From assembly GCF_005503625.1 (NCBI RefSeq), contig NZ_SCMX01000006.1, positions 87,202-151,201 of the forward strand: a DNA stretch of 64,000 nt, read 5' to 3'. Of this stretch, positions 37,503-45,926 are shown one piece after another (positions within the stretch are counted from its first letter, which is position 1; the number at the start of each line of letters is the position of its first letter). Both the position numbers and the translations under genes were made by a program. The notes beneath the pieces were generated by a model. It was not told the origin of the DNA and made no database searches. It saw nothing but the letters and a program-made list of their open reading frames with translations. Source of the stretch: Cupriavidus sp. 2SB. GTDB taxonomy: Bacteria; Pseudomonadota; Gammaproteobacteria; Burkholderiales; Burkholderiaceae.

Positions 37503-37939
37503 GTGGGCGCCCGGTGAAGTCTTTTTTGACAGACACCAGTTGTCCACGACAACAATCGAGAGTTCGTACCGAACAACGGTCTGTGGTGAGGCGGCGGTGC
37601 AATTCAGTCGACCGAGACATGGCAGATCCTGGTCTGCTAGCCGGTGTTTAAGTTCGCCGACCATTCGCTCCATCGGCAATCGGTCATCTACGCACGTGAG
37701 CGTGTGGAACTCGACCGCTCGCTGATTGCATTTGCGAACGACTTGGTTGGCAACCGTGTGGCAGACACGCCTCGACCGGTCGGCGCTTCTCCTTACGGTG
37801 AAAGTCTCGTTTTCCGTTGAAGCGAACACGGATCACCCATTGGGGGCGCTTCGTGCTCGCGGATGAACTGGTTCGTCGCCGTTCTCGACTACCCAACCTG
37901 CATTACCCGACAGTCCGGCCAAGATACGCCTGCCTGCCC
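37503..37939. other. Non-coding stretch
   Basis: No supported gene. Short frames on both strands have no recognisable domains. No T-rich hairpin marks the end of the gloB transcript. Confidence 0.35.
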
Positions 37940-38710
37940 TCACTGGAAGTTATTCTTCCATTCGCGAAGCGCGGCGAATACCGACACATCATCGACTGCA
38001 TCTGCCATGCGTCCAGCTACTGCCGCCCGTACCGCTGCATGACGGGAGCGCAGGAAAGGATTAACCTGCAATTCCAGCCCCAGCCGGCTGGGGACGGTAG
38101 GCTGGCCATTTGCGCGAAGTAATTCACATTGCTGCCTGTAGTGGGCTAGCGCATGGTTGGTAGGTTCCACTGTCTGTGCAAAACGCAAGTTGCTCAGCGT
38201 GTATTCATGGGCGCAGCAAACTTCAGTTTGCGGTGGAAGCCTTGCCAGCTTGTCGAGCGAAGCGAGCATCTGTGCGGGTGTCCCTTCGAACAACCTTCCG
38301 CAGCCACCAGAAAATAGCGTATCACCGCAAAACAGCACGGGCGAACCTGCCATCTCGTCAATGTAGTAGGCAATATGCCCCGCTGTATGGCCCGGCACTT
38401 CGATCACAACAAGTTGCTGCCCCAGCACCTCAAGCCGATCGCCTTCCCGCAATCGCTGCGCGGGCTCGGGAATGGACTCCAGAAACGGACCATAGACGGC
38501 AGCGCCGGTGTGTAGCCGCAACGTTTCCACCCCACCTGTGTGGTCCAGATGGTGGTGCGTTATCAGTATTCCTACCAAGACCAGTTCATGCAGCTTGAGG
38601 TAATCCAGCACCACTTGAGCATCACCAGGGTCTACTGCCCACGCTTGTCGCTCGTCATGCATTACCCAAATGTAGTTGTCGGCAAACGCGTGAAGAGGTA
38701 ATAGCGTCAT
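37940..38710 (-). CDS. gloB: Hydroxyacylglutathione hydrolase (glyoxalase II)
   Basis: A 256-residue metallo-beta-lactamase-fold enzyme. The dinuclear metal motif THHHLDHTGG is clear, with metal ligands also in VPGHTAGHIAYY and FCGDTLFSGGCGR, and HEYTLSNLRFA near the substrate site. It hydrolyses S-lactoylglutathione to lactate and glutathione. Its start shares one base with the gshA stop, so the two are translationally coupled. Length is normal for GloB. It is the last gene of the seven-gene run. Confidence 0.9.
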   Translation of the reverse strand: MTLLPLHAFADNYIWVMHDERQAWAVDPGDAQVVLDYLKLHELVLVGILITHHHLDHTGGVETLRLHTGAAVYGPFLESIPEPAQRLREGDRLEVLGQQLVVIEVPGHTAGHIAYYIDEMAGSPVLFCGDTLFSGGCGRLFEGTPAQMLASLDKLARLPPQTEVCCAHEYTLSNLRFAQTVEPTNHALAHYRQQCELLRANGQPTVPSRLGLELQVNPFLRSRHAAVRAAVAGRMADAVDDVSVFAALREWKNNFQ

Positions 38711-40032
38711 TATTCGATCGTCTCATCTAGGCAGAATCTCACGTCATTGGCCCGAAGACAGGTGGCTTCGAGCTCGTAGCTCGCGGCGAGTGCGGCCAAT
38801 TGACCAATGACGCCGTATGGATAAAAGCGGTTGGCGGTGTCCACTACTGGCGTCGCCCCAGGCGGAATTGTCAACGGATCGCTCGCCTGGGATACCAGCG
38901 GCACGAATACCGCTCCCGGCGCATTCAAGTTTTCGTCCACCCCTCTGCGGGCGTTGGCTCGGTAGAAGCCACCCACCACATCGCGGCCCATCATGTACAC
39001 GACTGGCTCAGCAGGAGCACCGCAGATGCTCTCCCCAGTGTGTACGCCTTCTTGGATGATCACCTCGGAGACCTCTTGACCATCCCTGATCGTAGCCATC
39101 TTGTTCCTAGCTCGCCGGTTTAACTGCTCCAGCTCGCTGGCGTCCCGTACCGTCATGATGCCCATACCATAAGTACCATTGTCGGCCTTGACTACCACAA
39201 AAGGCTGTTCTTTAACGCCGTATTCTTCGTACTTCCAGCGAATCTCGGCGAGGAGAGTATCAACCTTGGATTGCAGCCGGCCTACACCTAGACCGGTGGA
39301 AAAATCGAGTCGATCGCAATGGCTGAATAGCGGATTAATCAGCCATGGGTCAATGCCAAGCAACATGCCGAAACGGACTGCGACCTCGTGATAGGACTTG
39401 AAATGCTGACTCTTTCTGCGTACATGCCAACCAGCATGCAATGGCGGCAGCATACATTGACCATGCAATTCGCTAAGGATTGCAGGGATACCGGCACTCA
39501 GGTCATTGTTGAGAAGAACGATACAGGGGTCGAAATCTGCGAGACATAAACGTCCTCCATTGAGAACTAGTGGTTCAAGCGTGACGTGCTGACCGTCTCC
39601 AAGGTCAAATCTTGTAGCCGCAGCGATCTCCGCATTCATGGTGCCCAGCCGAACCTCGAGGCCAGCCCGAGAGAGAATCCCTTGCAGTTGCCCTACGTTC
39701 TTAAGGTAGAAAGCATTGCGCGTATGACTCTCTGGCACAAGCAGGAGTCTTCGTGCTTCGGGACAGTATCTCTTGACCGTTGCGAGGGCTGCCAGCGCCG
39801 CCTGTGGCAACGCCTGAGTCGGCAAGTTATTCCAGCCGCCGGGATAGAGATTGGTGTCGACAGGCGCCAGCTTGAAACCTGCATTGCGGAGATCCACCGA
39901 GGTATAGAACGGCGGCGCATGCTCCATCCACTCTTGGCGAAACCAACGCTCGATTGTTGGCGCCGAGGCTAGAATTCGCTCTTCGATGTCACTCAATGAG
40001 GCCGACAGAACGGCACCAGGTGGGGGGATCAT
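38710..40032 (-). CDS. gshA: Glutamate-cysteine ligase, GshA type found in beta-proteobacteria
   Basis: A 440-residue member of the GshA (pfam08886-type) ligases, distinct from the E. coli enzyme. Blocks include FYTSVDLRNAGFKLAPVDTN, YPGGWNNL, VVVKADNGTYGMGIMTVRD and VIIQEGVHTGESICGAPAEP. It makes gamma-glutamylcysteine, the first step of glutathione synthesis. No gshB is nearby. Placed between glyoxalase I and II genes, it looks like a dedicated copy to raise glutathione when the glyoxalase pathway is active; a housekeeping copy would be expected elsewhere. Confidence 0.8.
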   Translation of the reverse strand: MIPPPGAVLSASLSDIEERILASAPTIERWFRQEWMEHAPPFYTSVDLRNAGFKLAPVDTNLYPGGWNNLPTQALPQAALAALATVKRYCPEARRLLLVPESHTRNAFYLKNVGQLQGILSRAGLEVRLGTMNAEIAAATRFDLGDGQHVTLEPLVLNGGRLCLADFDPCIVLLNNDLSAGIPAILSELHGQCMLPPLHAGWHVRRKSQHFKSYHEVAVRFGMLLGIDPWLINPLFSHCDRLDFSTGLGVGRLQSKVDTLLAEIRWKYEEYGVKEQPFVVVKADNGTYGMGIMTVRDASELEQLNRRARNKMATIRDGQEVSEVIIQEGVHTGESICGAPAEPVVYMMGRDVVGGFYRANARRGVDENLNAPGAVFVPLVSQASDPLTIPPGATPVVDTANRFYPYGVIGQLAALAASYELEATCLRANDVRFCLDETIE

Positions 40033-40126
40033 GTTTGCATGTCCTTGCTTGTCTGGCGCCAGAGACTAGTGGAATACTGAGGCCAACTTTCTGAACTCAC
40101 ATCGGCGACACCGTGGGGATGCCACA

Positions 40127-40522
40127 TCAGCGGTAGTGTCCATGACGCTCCAGGATCTCGATCTTGTAGCCATCGGGGTCCTGAATAAAGAAGAAGCGCG
40201 CCAACAGCGTGTCGCCATCCTTGAACTCCTTGACATCCAGCGGCTGATAGCCAGCCCGGACCAACTTGGCGTGATGGGCGGTCACATCGTCCACGACAAC
40301 AGCCACGTGTCCGTATCCATCGCCGTGGGTGTAGGGCTCCTGGCGGCCTTTGTTCCAGGTGAGCTCGATTTCGGCGTCGCTCTCGGCATTGCGCAGGTAG
40401 ACCAGAGCGAAATCTGGAAAGTCGAGAGTATGTGCCGGCGACATGTCGAGGACCTCGCGGTAGAAAGTGAGGGATGCGTCGAGGTCGCGCACGCGGACCA
40501 TCGTATGGATGAGCTTAGCCAT
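40127..40522 (-). CDS. gloA: Lactoylglutathione lyase (glyoxalase I)
   Basis: A 131-residue vicinal-oxygen-chelate protein from ATG 40522. The four metal ligands are visible: His in MAKLIHTMVRVRD, Glu in AEIELTWN, His in GYGHVAVVVDD and Glu in DGYKIEILER. It isomerises the hemithioacetal of methylglyoxal and glutathione. Twenty bases separate it from the RHH gene upstream, and gshA follows 94 bases on. Confidence 0.9.
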   Translation of the reverse strand: MAKLIHTMVRVRDLDASLTFYREVLDMSPAHTLDFPDFALVYLRNAESDAEIELTWNKGRQEPYTHGDGYGHVAVVVDDVTAHHAKLVRAGYQPLDVKEFKDGDTLLARFFFIQDPDGYKIEILERHGHYR

Positions 40523-40541
40523 AGTTGCAGGGACAAGAACG

Positions 40542-40889
40542 TTAGTGGGTGGTGTGTGCCGTCTCAGGTTGCGGCAGCAAGGGGAGCTCAAGCGGATTTT
40601 CGGTTGCCTTGGCACCCCCAAGCTGGTCGCACTTGCGCCGCAAGTAGCGCAGGCAAGTAACCCTCAAAAACGAGGTGAAATTCAGTACGTCGCCTCGGTG
40701 CCGCAGGATTTCGTCGTGGAACTGGACTATCAGGGCGTTGGTCGTCATACCTTCCTCCGCCGCTAAGATGGAAAGGGTGTCCCAGACAAAGTTCTCAAGA
40801 CGAATGCTCGACTGCACCCCATGAATGCGGATAGAGCGGGTCCGTGACTCGTAGAGGATTGGGTCGGCGTTGACGAAGAATTCACACAT
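40542..40889 (-). CDS. Ribbon-helix-helix domain protein
   Basis: A 115-residue protein with an RHH_4-type domain: RSIRIHGVQSSIRLENFVWD, then LSILAAEEGMTTNALIVQFH and a final helix FTSFLRVTCLRYLRR. GGAGAG precedes the ATG. RHH_4 proteins are often encoded next to metabolic genes and may bind DNA as dimers. Here it lies inside the operon, between the dehydrogenase and glyoxalase genes, and could regulate it. DNA binding has not been shown by anything in the sequence beyond the fold. Confidence 0.65.
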   Translation of the reverse strand: MCEFFVNADPILYESRTRSIRIHGVQSSIRLENFVWDTLSILAAEEGMTTNALIVQFHDEILRHRGDVLNFTSFLRVTCLRYLRRKCDQLGGAKATENPLELPLLPQPETAHTTH

Positions 40890-40930
40890 CGGACTCTCCT
40901 TTCAGGTGCGGCGCAGTACGCCAAAGATAC

Positions 40931-42499
40931 TCAGATAGCGCGTCGTGAAATTTGCGAGGCGATGTAGTCGGCTTGGCGAATAGCCAAGGTTACGATGGTG
41001 AGCGTCGGGTTTTCGGAGCCACCGGTAGTAAACTGACTGCCGTCGCTGATGAACAAGTTCGGGATGTCATGTGTTTGCCCCCACTTGTTGCACACCCCGT
41101 CCTGAGGGCGGGAACTCATACGGGCGGTACCCATGTTATGGGTTGAAGGATACGGTGGCGTACGAAAGGTCTTGATCGCACCCACTGCACCGTAAATGCG
41201 CTCAGCTTGCGTGTAGGCATGATTGCGCATGGCAATATCGTTGTCGTGGTCGTCAAAATGCACGTTCGGCACGTAGTTACCCCATTGGTCCTTCACGTCG
41301 GTGTTGAGGGTGACGCGGTTAGATTCGCGTGGCATGTCCTCGCCCACCAGCCATGCACCCGCCAGGTTTGTGTAGTGGTCCATCCACCAAGTGAAATCCG
41401 CCCCCCAGCCGCCCGGGTTGAGGAATGCCGCCATAAAGGGAATGCCCAGTGCGACGGTCTCAATTTCGTAGCCACCGACGAATCCGCGGCGCGTATCGTG
41501 ACGTGCCTCATCGCGCACGATTCCGGCCATGGTGGTACCACGATACATGTGCACTGGTTCGTTGAACGCGGCGTAGACAGATCCCGTCATGTGCCGCATG
41601 TAGTTGCGGCCCACCTGGCCCGAGGAGTTGGCCAGACCGTCCTTGAACATGTTCGACGAGGACATTAGCAAAAGGCGGGGCGTTTCGATGGCGTTGCCGG
41701 CCACGCAAACAATACGTGCCTTCTGACGTTGCTCCTTACCGTCCTGGTCGATGTAGATCACGGCGTTGACGCGCCCCCTGTCGTCGTGCTCGATACGTGT
41801 CACGTGAGATTGCGTGCGCAATTCGAAGCGGCCGGTTGCGTCTGCCTCGGGCAGTTCCGTGTACAAAGTCGACCACTTTGCGCCACTCTTGCAGCCCTCG
41901 AAGCAGAAACCGAGTTGCATGCAGCGGGCACGCCCTTTCCGTGGCCGGCTGTTGATGGCCATATTGCCGGTATGCACTTCTTTATACCCAAGCTTGGTGG
42001 CACCGTTGTACATCACCTTGAAATTATTGTTGCCTGGCAAGCCCGGAATCCCATTGGTGCGAGTAACGCCCATCTTGTCTTCGGCCTTGGCGTAATAGGG
42101 TTGCAGCTCCTTGAGCGTCAGCGGCCAATCCAACAAGTTGGCCCCTTTGATGTCCCCATAGACGGTGCGCGTGCGGAACTCGTGCTCCTGAAATCGCAAC
42201 GATGCTCCAGCCCAGTGGGTGGTGGTACCGCCAACGGTCTTGCAGATCCAGGCGGGCAAGCCGGCAAAGTCCTTTGCGACGCGCCAGCTCCCCGAGGTAG
42301 TGCGTTTGTCTAACCACGCCAGTTGGCTAAATGCCTTCCATTCGTCGTTGACAAAACTAGCGTTGGATTGCTTGCCACCTGCCTCCAAGACAAGTACTTT
42401 GATGCCTTTTTGGCACAGTTCATTTGCCAGTGTGCCACCACCTGCACCCGAGCCAATAATGACTACAACCGAGTCGTCCTTGAAGTCAAACTTTGCCAT
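40931..42499 (-). CDS. GMC-family membrane-bound dehydrogenase, flavoprotein subunit
   Basis: A 522-residue FAD protein from ATG 42499 (MAKFDFKDDSVVVIIGSGAG), with AGGA upstream. The Rossmann motif is GSGAGGGTLANELCQKG. The C-terminal GMC block reads NMGTARMSSRPQDGV with FISDGSQFTTGGSENPTLT. The form is that of the large subunit of gluconate-2-dehydrogenase-type enzymes, which oxidise alcohols and pass electrons to cytochrome c. It has no signal peptide; export probably occurs with the TAT-bearing small subunit. The substrate is unknown; a linked glyoxalase route suggests a diol or hydroxyketone. Confidence 0.8.
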   Translation of the reverse strand: MAKFDFKDDSVVVIIGSGAGGGTLANELCQKGIKVLVLEAGGKQSNASFVNDEWKAFSQLAWLDKRTTSGSWRVAKDFAGLPAWICKTVGGTTTHWAGASLRFQEHEFRTRTVYGDIKGANLLDWPLTLKELQPYYAKAEDKMGVTRTNGIPGLPGNNNFKVMYNGATKLGYKEVHTGNMAINSRPRKGRARCMQLGFCFEGCKSGAKWSTLYTELPEADATGRFELRTQSHVTRIEHDDRGRVNAVIYIDQDGKEQRQKARIVCVAGNAIETPRLLLMSSSNMFKDGLANSSGQVGRNYMRHMTGSVYAAFNEPVHMYRGTTMAGIVRDEARHDTRRGFVGGYEIETVALGIPFMAAFLNPGGWGADFTWWMDHYTNLAGAWLVGEDMPRESNRVTLNTDVKDQWGNYVPNVHFDDHDNDIAMRNHAYTQAERIYGAVGAIKTFRTPPYPSTHNMGTARMSSRPQDGVCNKWGQTHDIPNLFISDGSQFTTGGSENPTLTIVTLAIRQADYIASQISRRAI

Positions 42500-42607
42500 G
42501 CTTGCGTCCTGTGTCAAACCGCCGAGCGTGATAGCGGTCAGTTTTCTTCCAGCCGCCGTGAGGCTGGCTAGGGGATATGTGCCTGCTGCATTGATCTCGC
42601 GACGAGG

Positions 42608-43216
42608 TCAGCCCATATAGGGCGCGGGACTGGCTTTTGCCGGGGGTTCAGGAAGCCATTTCAAGTCCTGGAACCCGCGCATGATGTAGCCGCCCTTCTC
42701 CCATGCAGAGCCGGGGTAGCCAAAGGCGGAGAACGCCATCTCGTTGTCATAGAGCGATGTCACACACTTGCCGCGCACCGTGCTGAAGAAGGGCTGGTCT
42801 TCGAGTGCTTTAACGGCAGCGAGTCGCAGATTCGCATCCGCCTTGATGAAGTTACCGCCCGCCTGCTGGTTTAGTGCAGCGATACCGTCACGCAGTTGCT
42901 TAGCCACTTGTGCGTCCGCTGCCGCAGCTTGGTCCAGATCCTTGGCAAGCAGCGCGTACACTGCATCGGGTAACTTGTCATGCGGGAACAATACACGTCC
43001 CATCTGAAGCAGCGCGTCGCCCTCGGCCTTGCTTAGCGCTTTGAGTTCGAGCGCCCATACGGTGGAGGGTGCCATCAATGCCAAGGGGCTACCCACGGTC
43101 AACGTGCCGATTAACACGCCTGTACCCTTGAGCAGATTCCTGCGCGTGAGCGATAGGCCATTCTTAGGCGTGTCGTTCCTGTGGTCGCGAACTTGCGAAA
43201 TCAGAGTGGTTTGCAT
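42608..43216 (-). CDS. TAT-exported small subunit (gluconate 2-dehydrogenase subunit 3 family)
   Basis: A 202-residue protein from ATG 43216, preceded by AGGAGA. The N-terminus carries a twin-arginine signal (SLTRRNLLKGTG followed by a hydrophobic stretch LIGTLTVGSPLALMA). The mature part is helical with a conserved FSAFGYPGSAWEKGGYI segment. In this family it partners the GMC flavoprotein and takes it across the membrane folded. It lies between the cytochrome and flavoprotein genes, completing a three-part enzyme. Confidence 0.78.
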   Translation of the reverse strand: MQTTLISQVRDHRNDTPKNGLSLTRRNLLKGTGVLIGTLTVGSPLALMAPSTVWALELKALSKAEGDALLQMGRVLFPHDKLPDAVYALLAKDLDQAAAADAQVAKQLRDGIAALNQQAGGNFIKADANLRLAAVKALEDQPFFSTVRGKCVTSLYDNEMAFSAFGYPGSAWEKGGYIMRGFQDLKWLPEPPAKASPAPYMG

Positions 43217-43277
43217 AGTGGGGGTCTCCTGCGTTTTCGGTATCAGCGGCCCTTTAGCGGACTCGTGCCGGACTCTG

Positions 43278-43679
43278 TTATTTGTCTGGACTTCCATTCA
43301 GCACCCACTCCGCCAACAGCTTGGCGTCTGCATCAGATAGGTTGGGCTGCGGCGGCATTTCGAGTTGTCCCCATTTGCCGCTCCCTCCCGCTTTGATGCT
43401 GTCGGCCAGCTTGGCCGGTTCGGTTCCCTTGTACTTCGCCGCGACCTCCTTGTACGACGGCCCGACGAGCTTCATGGACACCGCGTGGCATCCAAGACAA
43501 GCATTCTTCGAGGCAAGCAACTTGGCGCGCACAACGTCCACTGCGGCGTAGGACGCTGCCGGCGTTAGAAAGGTGACGATGAACATAGACGCGACAGCCA
43601 GCTTGCGCACGGCATGCCTCCCTACCGTCTCACGGGAACGGCCGAGCATTCGAGCGTAAGATTCGCGAATTGCTTTCAT
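43278..43679 (-). CDS. Class I cytochrome c
   Basis: A 133-residue exported cytochrome. A hydrophobic signal segment (LAVASMFIVTFLTPAASYA) is followed by one heme motif, NACLGCHAV. A Met ligand is likely in LEMPPQPNLSD. The mature size, about 90 residues, fits a c551/c552-like electron carrier. GGAGAC precedes the ATG. It is the first gene of the run and the likely electron acceptor of the GMC dehydrogenase. Confidence 0.85.
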   Translation of the reverse strand: MKAIRESYARMLGRSRETVGRHAVRKLAVASMFIVTFLTPAASYAAVDVVRAKLLASKNACLGCHAVSMKLVGPSYKEVAAKYKGTEPAKLADSIKAGGSGKWGQLEMPPQPNLSDADAKLLAEWVLNGSPDK

Positions 43680-44831
43680 GGGTTGTCTCCAGAATCTTTT
43701 TGATTTTCCCGTTCGGTGCGGGAGTGGCCACGACTATAGGAGCAACTGAGTTCGTGTGGGTCACAGCCCGCTATTCGCAGGGGAAACCCTTATGATCATC
43801 TCTGGTCGACGAACGCATCTCTCGATGCCGTTGTGATTGAACGCCATCGACACGGTGATGCCGCCTTCAATTGAAAAGCTTGCGCAGAATCGTAGGTGTC
43901 GGCCAACCAGGTACCGGCGACCAAGAAGCGATTCGGCAAGAATCCGCTCACTGGCTAGTGAACAATAGTTCTCGGCCAAGCCGGCTTCGGCAAAGGTGAA
44001 GGGTTCTCCGATATGGAAGAAATAGGGCACATCTACGCACGCTCTGGCAGGACTTTTTGTGCTGTAGTGTCCGATGTAATACTGAACGACGGGGTGGCGA
44101 TTGCAAACGAAATTCGGTGCACAGCTAGGCTGTCAAGTCTAGTCGACGGGCGAGGACGAAAGCACAGAAAGTGAATCGTTATATTCTGCGATTCGCTACG
44201 ACTGGTCGAGACTCAATTGGCAACGTCGCACCATTCGACCGGCTACAGTTGAGCTTGGTGACATCGCTCGGCGAACCGCCTTCAAGTACCGCCTGGGGCG
44301 GAGTCTAAGCTACAACATCAAGGACGTCTTAGGCAGATCTATCTCGTTTGAAGAGTTCCCATCTGCGGCGAGTGCGCATTGGGAAACCGCCGGTATTGAG
44401 AAGGCGCAAACTGCCCTATGCCAAGTCCCTTCAAACAGCCACCGACGTCGCAAGACATTCTGGGGTTTCTGGGCGATTGATGGCAAGCGAGCAAGAAAAC
44501 CTGAAAGGTGGACAAACAAAACGAAAAGGCGTGGCATTACCAGGCCTTTCTTGCTCGATCGATTACGTTCTGAATTACAGGGCCGCGTTATTCAGCCTCT
44601 TCAGCGGCCAGACATCCGACGAGCAAGCATAAAAGCCCACGGCTTCAGTCCGTTGGCCGCAGGATTGATGACCAAGTCATCATTCGCGCTGCGTGAAGCG
44701 ACGGTATCCGATTCGCCGCGCAGGAACATTGCCGGTCGCGCGCCGCAGCTTTCATATTGGCTAGCGAGGCAGATCACCCGGTTCAGTGTGAACCCACTGC
44801 CAAGCGGACAAGAGAGCAGGAAACAGCAGGG
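43680..44831. other. Non-coding stretch, probably degraded
   Basis: No gene is supported. On the plus strand a frame is open from about 44140 to 44925 but has no normal start until TTG 44551, and it overlaps hxlR antisense; I take it as a chance or broken frame. A minus-strand frame at 43761-44030 (89 codons, MPYFFHIGEPFTFAEAG) is possible but has no recognised domain. Confidence 0.4.
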
Positions 44832-45356
44832 TTACTTGTGGCTGACCTTTTGCTTTGCTCGTATTGGCGCTGCCATGAACTCCTCCCGCATTTTATCCCT
44901 TTCAGCTCGCAACGCTGCGCTTTGAGTGGCCTCGACGCCACGAGGGTCTAGTTTTTCCCCGCAGCAAACGCAGACGAGGTTCGCACCTATCGTGTGTCCA
45001 CACAGTTTGTGGGTCAATTTGAGCGGTGCTTCATGCTCATCTTCGGCCTTCGTCCATCTATCACCCCACTGAGTGATGCTCACGATCACCGGATACAGAT
45101 CTCGGCCCTTAGGGGTCAGTCGATATTCATACCGCTTTTCCGTGTACAGAACCTTTTGCACCACGCCTGCGTCGGTCAAACGCCTAAGTCTCGCAGCCAG
45201 GAGTTTTGGCGCCATCCCTGTGTAGGCCAGAAAATCATCATAGCGGCGTGTGCCCAAAAAGAGCTCACGGACAATTAAGAGTGTCCAAGCGTCCCCAAGG
45301 ATGCCCACAGTCCGTGCTACTGAGCAGGTCAAGCCGCCTATCTCGGATTCCTTCAT
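44832..45356 (-). CDS. HxlR-family transcriptional regulator
   Basis: A 174-residue HxlR protein from ATG 45356. The winged helix has VGILGDAWTLLIVRELFLGT and RRYDDFLAYTGMAPKLLAAR with KRYEYRLTPKGRDL. The C-terminal part holds four Cys (LCGHTIGANLVCVCCGE), a possible metal or redox site. It faces the DUF485/symporter genes, and the intergenic inverted repeat is a likely operator. HxlR proteins often sense aldehydes or reactive electrophiles. Confidence 0.8.
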   Translation of the reverse strand: MKESEIGGLTCSVARTVGILGDAWTLLIVRELFLGTRRYDDFLAYTGMAPKLLAARLRRLTDAGVVQKVLYTEKRYEYRLTPKGRDLYPVIVSITQWGDRWTKAEDEHEAPLKLTHKLCGHTIGANLVCVCCGEKLDPRGVEATQSAALRAERDKMREEFMAAPIRAKQKVSHK

Positions 45357-45504
45357 GGTCCTGTTGGGAAAAGGATTGAGCCGGCTGCGTCGTCCAACAT
45401 GCAGGGCTAGTCCCTGCGATTGTACCACCTACGGCCAGATTGATTCCCTTTCGGAAGTTGTCAGGGCTTACCCGATTGACACGCTCCCCGCCGAAGCCTA
45501 CATT

Positions 45505-45521
45505 ACTTCCCAAAAGGAAGT
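45505..45521. promoter_or_regulatory. Inverted repeat between hxlR and the symporter genes
   Basis: ACTTCC-CAAAA-GGAAGT is a perfect 6-bp inverted repeat. Half-sites recur nearby as GGAAGTTGT at 45454 and ACTTCCGG near 45571. It lies in the divergent intergenic region, so an HxlR operator is the simple reading. Confidence 0.45.
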
Positions 45522-45614
45522 TGTTGGCGATCTGCGTAGGCAAACTTTCCTAAACAGAGCCTCAAAAGACACTTCCGGCAAAAAAACGGAATTTCAACAA
45601 TGGAGGAAATTAAG

Positions 45615-45926
45615 GTGGAGACTTATGTCGAAAAGGGGATAGCTTCCAGCCCCCGATTTAGGGAACTCGTTAAAAAACGGACCCGGCTTACTCTAGCCCT
45701 CACAAGCGCCGTGCTCGCGGTGTACTACGCCTTCATTCTGATGGTGTCGTTCCGACCGGATATTCTTCGCACCCCCCTGGCAACCGACGTAGTAACCAGC
45801 GTCGGCTGGCCACTGGGCGCATTCGTCATTGTGTTCTCTTGGCTGCTCACTGGCTGCTATGTGTATCGGGCAAATGGAGAGTTTGATCGCCTGAGCGCCG
45901 AGATTTTGGGCGAGGTAAAAGCATGA
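45615..45926 (+). CDS. DUF485 small membrane subunit of a solute symporter
   Basis: A 103-residue protein with two membrane helices (LALTSAVLAVYYAFILMVSF and GWPLGAFVIVFSWLLTGCYV), the layout of YjcH-type partners of acetate permeases. I prefer GTG 45615, as GGAGGAA lies five bases before it; ATG 45600 has no ribosome-binding site. Its stop overlaps the start of the symporter gene as ATGA. It is thought to assist a solute:sodium symporter. Confidence 0.8.
   Translation: METYVEKGIASSPRFRELVKKRTRLTLALTSAVLAVYYAFILMVSFRPDILRTPLATDVVTSVGWPLGAFVIVFSWLLTGCYVYRANGEFDRLSAEILGEVKA

Noticed and set aside
44137..44925. Plus-strand frame open for about 260 codons
   Set aside because: It has no ATG, GTG or TTG until 44551, overlaps hxlR antisense, and shows no recognisable domain.
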